From positions 27,510 through 91,509 of the forward strand of contig JAPDFF010000085.1 of NCBI GenBank assembly GCA_027569505.1: DNA of 64,000 bases. The letters are read 5' to 3'. This DNA comes from Chloridium humicola. Lineage: Eukaryota > Ascomycota > Sordariomycetes > Chaetosphaeriales > Chaetosphaeriaceae. Shown here in pieces: positions 10,032-18,287 of this stretch; the stretch's first letter is position 1; each line of letters opens with the position of its first letter. Both the position numbers and the translations under genes were made by a program. The notes beneath the pieces are model-generated. The model saw nothing but the letters and a program-made list of their open reading frames with translations, was not told the origin of the DNA and did not search any database.

Positions 10032-11759
10032 ATGGCTGTCTTGAGTCTCCAATGGCTGGTCGCCGTCTCGGCCTGGCTCCCTGCCGTGGCCGCCGGCGTC
10101 GGCCCGGAACGCGAGCAGCCAAACCCGTGGGGCGCCGTGCAAACACCCGGCCCCAACCTCAACCTGAAGGAAGCAGAGGTCCACGTCGTCCCGCGCGTCG
10201 TGACAGCAGGCCCTGCCGCGAGAGGCATGCTGGCAAAAAGAGCTACGAATACTTGTGGTTATGTGGACGGCGATGCGGGTTAGTTACTCTCGAGTATTCG
10301 CAGATCATCAACCTTGTCCTTGACCCTAACTGGACTTCTGGACAGCCTCCGCCTACGTTTGCGCCAACGACGAGGCCGAATGCTTGTACAACACCGCCGC
10401 CTCGGCCGTCGGCTGCTGCTTGACCACAGACTGCAAAATCTACACGGCCTGCTTGCCCTACATCTCTTCGGAGGCCCGCGCGACGATGGACAAAGAGAGA
10501 ACGAGATATTGGTGGGCTCCAGCTTTCTCCATGCTTTCCAGCTTTCTACAACCCTTCAACTATCTACAAACCTTTCCGCTTTCTACAGATCTTCCGTCGT
10601 TTTGGATTTTGTTCCTTTTTTGTGCTCTTTTCTTCCACCCTTTTTTTTTCCTTTTCTTTTCTTCTCTTTTTCTTTGAGTTCTCAATCCTCTCCTTGTCAT
10701 CTTTTGTCAACCGCTGACACTCTCACAGCTCTAACTCAAACTCCCCCTCCTGCGCTGCTCTCGTCTACGTCGACTCAACGGGCACCCTAGGCGGCTACAC
10801 AATTCCAAGTTGTGGCCCTGTTGCTACAACCTACAAGTTCTACCTTAGGTCAACTGGCGCAACCGCAGCGAGTCCCGCTACTACTCGGCGGACCACTCGC
10901 ACCTCGACTACCTCCAAGCCCGATACTTCCTCCGAATCTCCCGAACCCTCTGAGTCCTCCAATTCGAGCGAGGCTGATGACTCTGGCTCGTCTACGTCCG
11001 ACGCCGAAGAATCCAAGACTCAAGCGCCTGCCGAGGCCACCACCACCGGTGCTGCCAATCCTCCTGCTGAGAAGAAGTCGTCCACGCCTGTTGGACCCAT
11101 TGTTGGTGGTGTTGTCGGTGGCGTTGGTATGTACCCCTGAATCCACACTTCTCCAGGTTTCGATGCCGATACCCCTGTGTTTAGCTGCTCTCGGCCTGAT
11201 CGGTCTCGGCATTTTTTTCCTCATCCGCCAAAAGAACAAAAATGCACCCGAGTCGCCTTCACCCGTTACCATGGCCGCCGTCGCTCCGCCTCCTTCTGGT
11301 CCGGGCTTCATGCAGCCTCCAGGACAGAGCCCCTATCCGAACCAAGCGCCCCCTCCGAACATGTCCCCCATGTCCGGCGTCACCGCTGCCGGCCCCTACG
11401 ACCCTCGATACAGCATGATGAAGCCCCCAATGGCAACCAGCGTCTCCCCATTGCAAGGCCAGCCCATGAACAGCATGGGCGGTTTCCCCGACAGCCCGCC
11501 GCCGCAGATGTATCACCCCGGTATGCAGCAGCCTGGCATGGGCATGGCCGCCCCTCCGCCGCATCAGGGAATGGAGATGGGCACACCATCGCCGCCGATG
11601 ATGAACATGGCGCCCACCCCGTCACCTCCGCCCCCGCAGCCATATATGCCGCCCCCGCAACCGTATGGCCCGCCTCAGGGGCAGTATCAGGCCTATCACC
11701 CGCAGCCTATGGAGCTGCCAACTCAGCGAGGTGATGGGCAGGCGCATGAGTTGTCTTAG
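10032..11759 (+). CDS. Single-pass membrane protein with Cys-rich ectodomain and Pro-rich tail
   Basis: Four exons, 10032..10278, 10346..10511, 10729..11126, 11185..11759; 461 residues with the frame kept across every junction. Order: signal peptide (MAVLSLQWLVAVSAWLPAVAAG); a cysteine-containing ectodomain (NTCGYVDGD, CANDEAECLYN, GCCLTTDCKIYTAC, SCAALVYVDS, PSCGP) giving about ten cysteines; a Ser/Thr/Glu-rich stalk; a transmembrane helix (VGGVVGGVGAALGLIGLGIF split by the third intron); a short basic stop-transfer (RQKNKN); and a Pro/Met/Gly/Gln-rich cytoplasmic tail of about 170 residues. This plan resembles fungal cell-surface sensors or adhesins, so wall sensing is an inference only. 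The second intron (217 nt) is unusually long for the window and pyrimidine-rich. Confidence 0.8.
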
Positions 11760-12033
11760 ATTGGTTCGGGCAGGGTGTAGGGAGCATGGAAAAATGGGTT
11801 ACAGAGATTGCACAGTAGCCGATCTTCATTTCAAGCATATAACGTTATACAGTTCAGAAGTAATGTGTGGGGTTTGGTGTGTTATGCTCACCAACAGGTC
11901 GAGCATAATCTTGACGTGGCATACTCGACTTCAAGTTCTCTGTACATATTGGTCTTGGGGGGTTGGATTAATGACATCCGGAGCCCTTTTCTTTTCTTGA
12001 ACTCTTCTTCTCCCGTGACGTTGTCCACCAGCA

Positions 12034-12816
12034 CTAACAAACTCTGACCGTTCTCAAACAGCCCTCCATGTCGCCGTCCAGGTTTCCCAACTCATACACC
12101 AAAGTCCCACCATTCATTTCGAACAGCGTTGAACCCATCTTCATCGACACTCCCGTCAGCTCCATAGAAAGGGACATGAGTGTCTTTGGGCCATCTGCCA
12201 GTTCCGGATCAGGGGCATCAGTCATTACCTGGCCAAAGAGCCCAAAAGCTGCAATCATTACCTCCTTCCCCGAGGGTGCTAAGGCCAGCCAGCTCTCCAA
12301 CATTTCAAACGGTAAAACGACTGTGTCATCTTCCATTGAGCGCACGACGTCCACTTTTCCTTTCGGCTGTCCCACCACCCACAAGGTCCTGTCGTCCTCG
12401 TCAAATACAAACAAATCCTTTGCCAGATCGTCTTTCTTACGCATCGCAAATTTGTAAGCGTCCTTGCCGACCTCTCTCGTCCAGTTGGGCACCCAGGAGG
12501 GCATGCTTTTATCCTTGTCTGTTCCACAACACGCGGCATCCAAAAAGGTCAACGAGCTCGTCTCGTTGCCGAGATGCCGTGCCAGAGCTGTGAAGAAGGC
12601 AACCCGGCTGGTGGCCGAGTCTACCCCTGAACCGCCCAGAACGGCGTCAACCACCTCCTTGTACCCCGTGACGACATACTCGGGTTTGTCGATTGTCCAG
12701 GACTTTGCTATGGAGTCGTAATACCGCGCCCAAGCCCCATGGAGAAACCCGGTCGCATACCCTGCCAGCTTCAGCTTCCAGCTATTGGGGTATGCCTTGA
12801 ACAACGGGTCTATCAC
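12034..12816 (-). CDS. HET-type protein C-terminal region, 5' end unresolved
   Basis: A 260-residue open frame without internal stops. KSMPSWVPNWTREVG followed by KFAMRKKDDLAKDLFVF and LWVVGQPKGKVDVV resembles the region downstream of the HET domain in heterokaryon-incompatibility family proteins, where LPSWVPDWS is typical. No in-frame ATG lies near the start: the frame opens at GTG 12816 and continues upstream without a HET domain being recognisable. Either an upstream exon is missed (a possible acceptor TAATAG lies just before GGCATGTGATAG) or the gene has lost its N-terminus. HET proteins trigger cell death after fusion of unlike strains; this fragment alone would lack the signalling domain. 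Confidence 0.5.
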   Translation of the reverse strand: MIDPLFKAYPNSWKLKLAGYATGFLHGAWARYYDSIAKSWTIDKPEYVVTGYKEVVDAVLGGSGVDSATSRVAFFTALARHLGNETSSLTFLDAACCGTDKDKSMPSWVPNWTREVGKDAYKFAMRKKDDLAKDLFVFDEDDRTLWVVGQPKGKVDVVRSMEDDTVVLPFEMLESWLALAPSGKEVMIAAFGLFGQVMTDAPDPELADGPKTLMSLSMELTGVSMKMGSTLFEMNGGTLVYELGNLDGDMEGCLRTVRVC

Positions 12817-14430
12817 ATGCCCTATTACTTGCCCCGTTGAAAAGGTTTTGCGCGCGCAAGGAAGAGATAGGAGAACAGAGAGAAACTGTGGGGACAGGCA
12901 GCCAAGTGGTCAAAGTGGTGATGGTGTCTGTCTTGTTCTTGGTTGTTCTTCTGGAAAGCCCTGCATGGAATGCAGGGATGGGAGGCTGGCTGGCTGCAGT
13001 GCTCGGGCCAGGTGGGCCCAGTGGCCCACGCCACAGAAACTGATGATCTTGTTGTTTTGTTGGATGCAGGCGAGCGAGGAATTAAGCCGCTTGCAGAGCC
13101 AAAAGGTGTGGGCAACGTGGGGCGGTCTGGTCGGCAGATGGCTGCGTGGGCGGTCAGCCCCGCAGCCGCAACAAAAGGCGCTGACATACCGGACGAGATC
13201 CGACAGCTGCTTGACATTGCCCAGCTTGGCACCTCCCGCAATTCCCAAGACAGCAAACAGTCGATCCCTAACGTCCTGTCACCGGAAATGCCCCGCCGTT
13301 CGCAGCAAGCAGCGGGGGAGCGGGGGAGCGGGGCAGCTGACTGGGTGGCCAGACCAAAAGGTGGGCGAGGGTCTTACCCCTGCACCGAACAACGCAATGA
13401 ACGCCCTGAGCATCCACCCCTACCATGCCTGCCCCTTCTGGACTGTTGTCTCATGCGCTCTGCTCGCGAGCTGATCCCTGGAGTGGGGCATTCCGGACTG
13501 GCCCCTGGTGCTTGCAGCTGCAGACTGCCGGCTACGCCCTGCCAACGACTCCTCTGCAACACACTTCTGGGAAGCTTGATCGTCAACCCCCCACGGCCGG
13601 GATTGGGACAACGTCTGCGAGCTGTCAAGGCTGCCTCCCAGTGTGCCTTGACCGTGGGTTGGCGGCGCATACTGCCTCTGGCGGCCTTTCGTCTCAGAGC
13701 CGATGGCTATCCAAGCAAGGCTGCTACGTATCCTACGGGCTTTATCATTAGTCTTCGACAATGGGGAGGGCTTCAGTTGCTTCTGGCAGTCTTCCAGCCA
13801 CAGAACATGGACCAGCACTGCGCAATCTTTAAATAGCAAAACGAGCAGGCTGATCATTGACGTGGATCGTCTCAAGCCCCCGGCTGTGACCACCCTGGGA
13901 AAAACTTTTCAGATGTGGTCGAGTCGCCCGGGACAAACGTTCTTGTCCGGCGCCCACCAAGCATTGCCATTATGATCAGTCACAATCTGAGAAAGGTCTG
14001 TACCAAGTAAAGCAGTTGTTGCATATATCCCCGGTTTCCGCGTGCCTTCTCGCAGGGGGTACGGGTATCTTTCCCGGCCGTGCGTGGGAGGCAGCTCACA
14101 ACGTGGGATGTTTCAGGGTTGGGCTCACGCCGCCACGCGACAGGTAAGCAACCCCGGGACGCCGCGGGATCTCCGCAACGGGCCGTGGGTGGATCCGATT
14201 GGCTTCAGAAAGCGAGATCGCGGCGCCCTAAAGCAATGGACCACGAGGGGGGCGGCCCGTGGAGTGGCGAGCCGCGAGCAACCTCCCCCCCCAAAGAAGA
14301 ATGTGCCCATGACCACAGTGTTGCTACTCAGCAAGGCGCTGGAGATCTGAAAAGGGACAAATGATACACGGCAAAATTACCAGCTCGTTCTCTCCGATCC
14401 CGCTGACGAAATGGAGCTGATGATGGCTGA
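12817..14430. other. Long intergenic region with GC-driven open frames
   Basis: About 1.6 kb. The longest open frame (12943..13836, plus, 297 codons) overlaps equally open frames on the other strand and has no recognisable domain, secretion signal or splice pattern, so I do not call a gene. Confidence 0.4.
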
Positions 14431-14436
14431 GCTCAG

Positions 14437-14442
14437 TATAAA
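14437..14442 (+). promoter_or_regulatory. TATA box of the small gene at 14567
   Basis: TATAAA within CAGTATAAAATGAGC, 125 bp upstream of the predicted ATG. Confidence 0.45.
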
Positions 14443-14566
14443 ATGAGCAGCTCCCTCATTTGGATGACCATTCTCAAAGACACCTCACATCTTCACGCCC
14501 TCCCTAACCTTCTCAACGGTCTGTTCCCACTTGACCCTATCGAATATCTCAAGGTCTTCCCCGGCC

Positions 14567-15006
14567 ATGGGTGAGTTACACTGCTACCTCACTCCAGTTT
14601 CAAAGACTCTGTACGTCGATTGGGTTGACATAGCCGTGGCTAAACACCGACAGCTGCCAACGGTGGAGACATCCCAATGGATGATGATATCCTTCGAGGT
14701 GTTAGCTCACTGCTAGAGCACGATATCACCCTCACCCTTGAACCTGCTTTCAGGCACGGTACTTCCCCCTGTCCTTAATTCTTTTTTTCCGTGTCTGTAA
14801 ACCCGCTCTAACATTTGACAGCTTGGATGTTGCTCTTTTGCGAGACCTACCGCTTTCCATGGACTCATTTACAGCTCGAATATCCTCAGGTTGACGACCG
14901 TTCGATTGTCTTCTGGTACTGGATAATGATTATGGAACCTGTTGAAGAAGAGGAGACGGCTTCGGATTGGAGCTGTGGTTACCTTGATCCGAATGAGGAG
15001 CAGTAA
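14567..15006 (+). CDS. Small acidic hypothetical protein with a 4-nt first exon
   Basis: Three exons, 14567..14570, 14654..14758, 14822..15006, giving 97 residues. The first coding exon is only ATGG followed by GTGAGT; the acceptor CGACAG at 14653 restores MAANGGDIPMDDDILRG. The second intron (14759..14821) has a good donor GTACTT, branch-like CTCTAAC and acceptor TTGACAG. The protein continues HDITLTLEPAFRHAWMLL, then RFPWTHLQLEYPQVDDRS, FWYWIMIMEP, and ends in an acidic tail (VEEEETASD ... LDPNEEQ). I do not recognise the family. All three boundaries joining into a single open frame, plus a TATA box upstream, argue that it is real. Confidence 0.6.
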
Positions 15007-15640
15007 CAGTGGGGATAACAGAACGGTTCGAAGGAGGCAGAAAAAGGGGATGTAATTTGAAAAGTAGGCAGACAGACGGCCACTGAGGCAACTGCTTAGT
15101 GACTCTCGCCAATGACCGGTCTCTCACCGAAGCTGGGCAGTGACAATCTACTTCGTCAATCTTTTCCAAAAAGCCTTTCTTCTGGGCTTTGAGCTGATCC
15201 AGGGTCTCCGTTTTTGCCATCCTTTGTCAAACTAGGTCCTCGCGCAACTGGCAGCTGTCCTGCCATACTGCGTGTCCTGGGAGCTGCTGGCTGGACGTTG
15301 GGAAGGTTGGAAATGCCAGGGTGGTCTTACGGTCAGGAACTCCTCGGGATGGATACTGTGTGACATGGCACCTTTTCGTCCACATGCACGGAAGACCTAC
15401 GTTTCTGACTGGTCCCCTAATTAGCTGCCCTTCCATTTCAGGCGGCACTGAGGTAGGCCCCTTGTGGGTAACCGGCGGCTGCTTCGATGGGCGAACGGCA
15501 AAGTGCCGAAGCCTGTGACCAGCCTGCCGCCCAAGCTGCGGCACGCTTGTACATGTCCTCGGCCCAGGCAGGGCAGCTGTCAAACAGGCAGCAATGCGGA
15601 AATGCAAGGCAAAAAATAAAATTTCCTACTTAAACTTGCC
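15007..15640. other. Intergenic region, no supported gene
   Basis: A minus-strand open frame from 15220 (MAKTETLDQLKAQKKGFLEK) starts with coding-like composition but turns into low-quality sequence antisense to the neighbouring gene; no gene is called. Confidence 0.35.
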
Positions 15641-15776
15641 AATCGTGAGGACAATGCAACCCGGAAAGCCTGCCCCGCGATTGACTATCAATGGATGCCA
15701 GATGCAGGGCAAAAGAATTTCCTAATTAGGCTGCCCCATGGCGCGCCACTGTAACCAATGAAATGAAGGCGATGCT

Positions 15777-15854
15777 CACGCTAAAACCCGGAGAATCTGC
15801 AGCACCCCTGCTCCCCTACACACGCTAAAACTCGGGATTCCTGCAGAGCCCCTG
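15777..15854 (+). repeat. Two imperfect 34-bp direct repeats
   Basis: CACGCTAAAACCCGGAGAAT... at 15777..15810 recurs as CACGCTAAAACTCGGGATTC... at 15821..15854, ten bases apart, both ending in CCCCTG. They lie upstream of the transposon-derived ORF at 16040 and may belong to the same relic. Confidence 0.6.
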
Positions 15855-15950
15855 TCATCAACGTGAAGGCGGTATGTAAATCATGGACTAATGTACCTGG
15901 GTGCAGTAGCGTACTCTTACAATCACTCCCCTCGAACAGCTGCTCTCCAT

Positions 15951-16030
15951 TTTCGTAGCCCGCTTTCATCACCCCTTCGTCGCCCACTTTCGTCGCCACT
16001 TTCGTCGCCCGCTTTCGTCGCCCGCTTCAT
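15951..16030 (+). repeat. Degenerate 13-bp tandem repeat (GCCCGCTTTCGTC)
   Basis: About five to six imperfect units of GCCCGCTTTCGTC/GCCCACTTTCGTC immediately upstream of the ATG at 16040. It is pyrimidine-rich and could act as a promoter element or just be a minisatellite inside the relic. Confidence 0.6.
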
Positions 16031-16039
16031 CTCCCTCCC

Positions 16040-16522
16040 ATGGACAAGTTTCGCGACGCTGCTGCCGCGCTTTTGGCCTGTTTGTGGGAAAGTGATGTTG
16101 CCGCCGAAGCTACTCTATCCATTCAGTCAGGAAAGGAATTCTCTGCCCTGCTGACCCAGTTGGCATCCCATGCGGATGCTCGAAAGCTCGCCTGCAGCAA
16201 GGCTCTTCACGATCCTATCCGTTCTTCCGGTACCGCGAGCGCTAGATCTTTCCTAAAGCACTTGAAAGTCAAAGAGACTTCAAAATTCAGGTGGATGGAG
16301 AAAAAGGCTTACCTGCATGCACAGGATGTATTGGGTCAGAGGGCCGTAGGTAGGGAGGGAGCTCAAGAAACGCAGCCGGATGGTGGTAGTGCAGGGTGGG
16401 GTCGTACGAAGGTTCGGTGTTGTGGTATGTGCGACAAGCCTGGCTATAATGCACGCACTTGCCAGGAGACTGCAGGACCGTTTGACTCAGTTATTTCAGA
16501 TGTAATTATAGTTGGCTCTTAG
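16040..16522 (+). CDS. Chimeric 160-residue ORF: novel N-terminus fused to transposase zinc-knuckle tail
   Basis: Uninterrupted frame from ATG 16040. Residues 1 to about 90 (MDKFRDAAAALLACLWESDV ... SGKEFSALLTQLASHADARK ... SFLKHLKVKETSKFRW) match nothing I recognise and are not part of the transposases seen elsewhere in the window. From about residue 98 the frame joins the conserved tail of the Fot-type transposases: QDVLGQRAVGREGAQETQP, KVRCCGMCDKPGYNARTC, ending SDVIIVGS. The knuckle histidine is tyrosine here (GYNARTC instead of GHNVRTC), so zinc binding may be weakened. No stop codons, in contrast with the other two copies. It may be a relic that happens to be open, or a non-autonomous element gene. 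Confidence 0.45.
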   Translation: MDKFRDAAAALLACLWESDVAAEATLSIQSGKEFSALLTQLASHADARKLACSKALHDPIRSSGTASARSFLKHLKVKETSKFRWMEKKAYLHAQDVLGQRAVGREGAQETQPDGGSAGWGRTKVRCCGMCDKPGYNARTCQETAGPFDSVISDVIIVGS

Positions 16523-16554
16523 TGTTGTGTAGAAATTGACGATGTAGTTATTCA

Positions 16555-16702
16555 TGTCGCACCACTGCGCGGGGAATGAAGCAATTGATTCAGCACCAAA
16601 TATCACCACCGGGATCGAACTCAAAGGGTTGTTCAGCTGTTTCTGGGGTTGTTCATTGATTCTGGAAAGCTCTCTGGCTGGGCTGGGCCACGCAGATAGA
16701 AG
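16555..16702 (-). repeat. Dispersed 148-bp repeat, copy A (SINE-like?)
   Basis: Shares about 90% of positions with 57854..58000 (my count: about 14 substitutions and one 1-nt indel). On the minus strand it contains GTTCGATCCC, an exact match to the Pol III B-box consensus GWTCRANNCY, and further upstream TGGCCCAGCCCA, a partial A-box match (10 of 12). The spacing of roughly 70 nt is long for a tRNA. A tRNA-derived SINE is a possibility, not a conclusion; weak coding potential on the same strand (VIFGAESIASFPA in both copies) is an alternative. Confidence 0.6.
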
Positions 16703-16754
16703 TAGAAAGTGGCCCACTCACTGATATGGCCCACTCACTGATAATGCACGTTAT

Positions 16755-17255
16755 CAACACCGAGAACAGTGTCCCGCGACCAGGGCCCTTTGTCCCTTTC
16801 GCTTCCAGAAGCGTCAGAGACTGACACCAATCACAGGTCACGGCAATTCTGCTGGTGTTCAACTACTTGCCTTCCAAGATGATTCAAAGCCCATGGCTGC
16901 ATCCCATAAACTGACTTCTCCCATCTCACTGCACCCGAGATTGCATCTCGCTGAAAACATACGGAACGAAATGAACCACTGAACGGCCACGATGGATGAC
17001 GAACGATACAGCACCGACATTGTCTCTCCCATTAGACCCATTGACAAGTGTGGGACGAAGGGAACCAACAGGCAGGAAGAACGGTGATGAATTGGTTTGG
17101 TGGTTGTCTGGGGAGGAAGAGTGCCCTGGGCGCGGGGCAATTGGTCGGCGCGAAGTGGCAGAACGCCGGGCGATCTGGAAGATGTGAGCCCGGGCGGTGG
17201 CCCGGGTTTGACAATAAGGAAGAGCCGAGGCGGCTGGCCTCCTGCCAAGGAGTAA
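16755..17255. other. Spacer without a supported gene
   Basis: Open frames on the minus strand here have no recognisable domains. The region lies between a transposon relic and the broken ustYa-like gene. Confidence 0.35.
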
Positions 17256-17259
17256 CCCT

Positions 17260-18186
17260 TTGTCTGGGCTGCAGGAACCGCGGAGAGCCAAGGGCTCATG
17301 GAATCTTGTCCGAATCAAGAAGGTCTTGGGTTCCAACTCTGTCTCAAGACTCCTTGTGTTTGTCCTCGGGGTCGTTGCGGTGGTCGGCTGGGTACTGTAC
17401 TGGCGGGCGCGGTCTGGGTTTCGTGTGGCTGGGGAACTCAACGACTTAATGCCGGAATGTCAGTCTTCTGGAGCTGGCGAACTGAACCTGAGGTTAACGT
17501 TTGACGCTGACACATTCAAATCGACATCGAACCGGTTACATTTACCGATGGTCCGTTGGCGACGCCAGACCACAAGACTCAGGGGTCGAACAATGCTACT
17601 CGGGACTATTGGCTGTCCTACAATGCCAGTACAGTCTCCCTCGCCTGCCCCGGTGCCACCGGAGTTCCGACAAAATGCTGACAGCGTACAGTTGGTGAGG
17701 GCTTTGTCCCGGTAGAGCCTCGCCCGAATCTCGTCCTACCTTCCCCCATGGTTGAGGAGGGGAGCAGGGATATTCGATAGCAATGTTCCACACCAGATGC
17801 ACTACCTTGTGAGTCTCTCACCTGTGATCTGCATCCAGATTACTAAACACCAAGCTAACGTAACCCTAATAGTACCTAATTACGACAAGATTCAACAAAC
17901 TGGCAGACGACTTTGAGTTGGCAAGGCGCGACCAGCTGCCCCCTATAACCTCTCTGACGAAGAACGGCTTATGCGCATCCACCACCACCCGGACCACTGC
18001 TTCCAGTATCTTAAGCGAAGCATCGTCTGCTGCGGTGACACGGCCTTGGAAGGGCAAAGCAAGACTGCAAATTCATCGGCTGAAACAGACGGGATGGGAG
18101 CAGTGCACTTGTGCAAGAGCTTTGATCAGCTAAAGACCTGGCTGGAGGGGATAAGGGTCAACGACAACAAACACATCAATGATTGA
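17260..18186 (+). pseudogene. Broken ustYa-like (DUF3328) gene
   Basis: The order of motifs is that of UstYa-type proteins, small membrane oxidases that modify ribosomally made or other fungal metabolites. Seen: a basic N-terminus and membrane helix (SRLLVFVLGVVAVVGWVLYW, about 17345-17405), ELNDLMPE, PVTFTDGP, GEGFVPVEPRPNLVLP, HQMHYL at about 17790-17808 for the usual HQLHCL, an intron 17809..17872, NKLADDFELARRDQLPP, then HPDHCFQYLKRSIVCC with GDTAL (second HxxHC-type motif), and a normal end at TGA 18184-18186. Damage seen: no in-frame ATG before the helix, an unspliceable gap after LMPE, a TGA after VPTKC, and a one-base shift at a C5 tract (17939..17943). HQMHYL also lacks the usual cysteine. 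Some of this could be missed introns, but not all. Confidence 0.6.
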
Positions 18187-18287
18187 GATGGACTCCTCTG
18201 CTGACCGACGGTGGGGCGGTAATAGGGCTGCCCAGGCATGCAGTTGCTCGCTTCCTTGTACATCTACAGTTTGCCGAGTGTGGTTTT

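Larger units (their letters stand above)
16040..16751 (+). mobile_element. 5'-truncated Fot-type element (copy 3) interrupted by a dispersed repeat
   Basis: The right end is recognisable: two 17-bp units TGGCCCACTCACTGATA at 16710 and 16727, then ATGCACGT ending at 16751 and TA. This corresponds to the termini of copies 1 and 2. Between the tail stop codon and that end lies a 148-bp segment (16555..16702) absent from the other two elements. No matching left inverted end was found upstream, so the 5' side is lost or replaced; the true left boundary is unknown. Confidence 0.65.

Noticed and set aside
12943..13836. 297-codon plus-strand open frame
   Set aside because: Overlaps long open frames on the other strand, has no domain, signal peptide or splice context, and lies in GC-rich spacer.
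14930..15220. Minus-strand frame starting MAKTETLDQLKAQKKG
   Set aside because: Only its first ~45 residues look protein-like; the rest is antisense to the small gene at 14567. No splice sites or homologue recognised.
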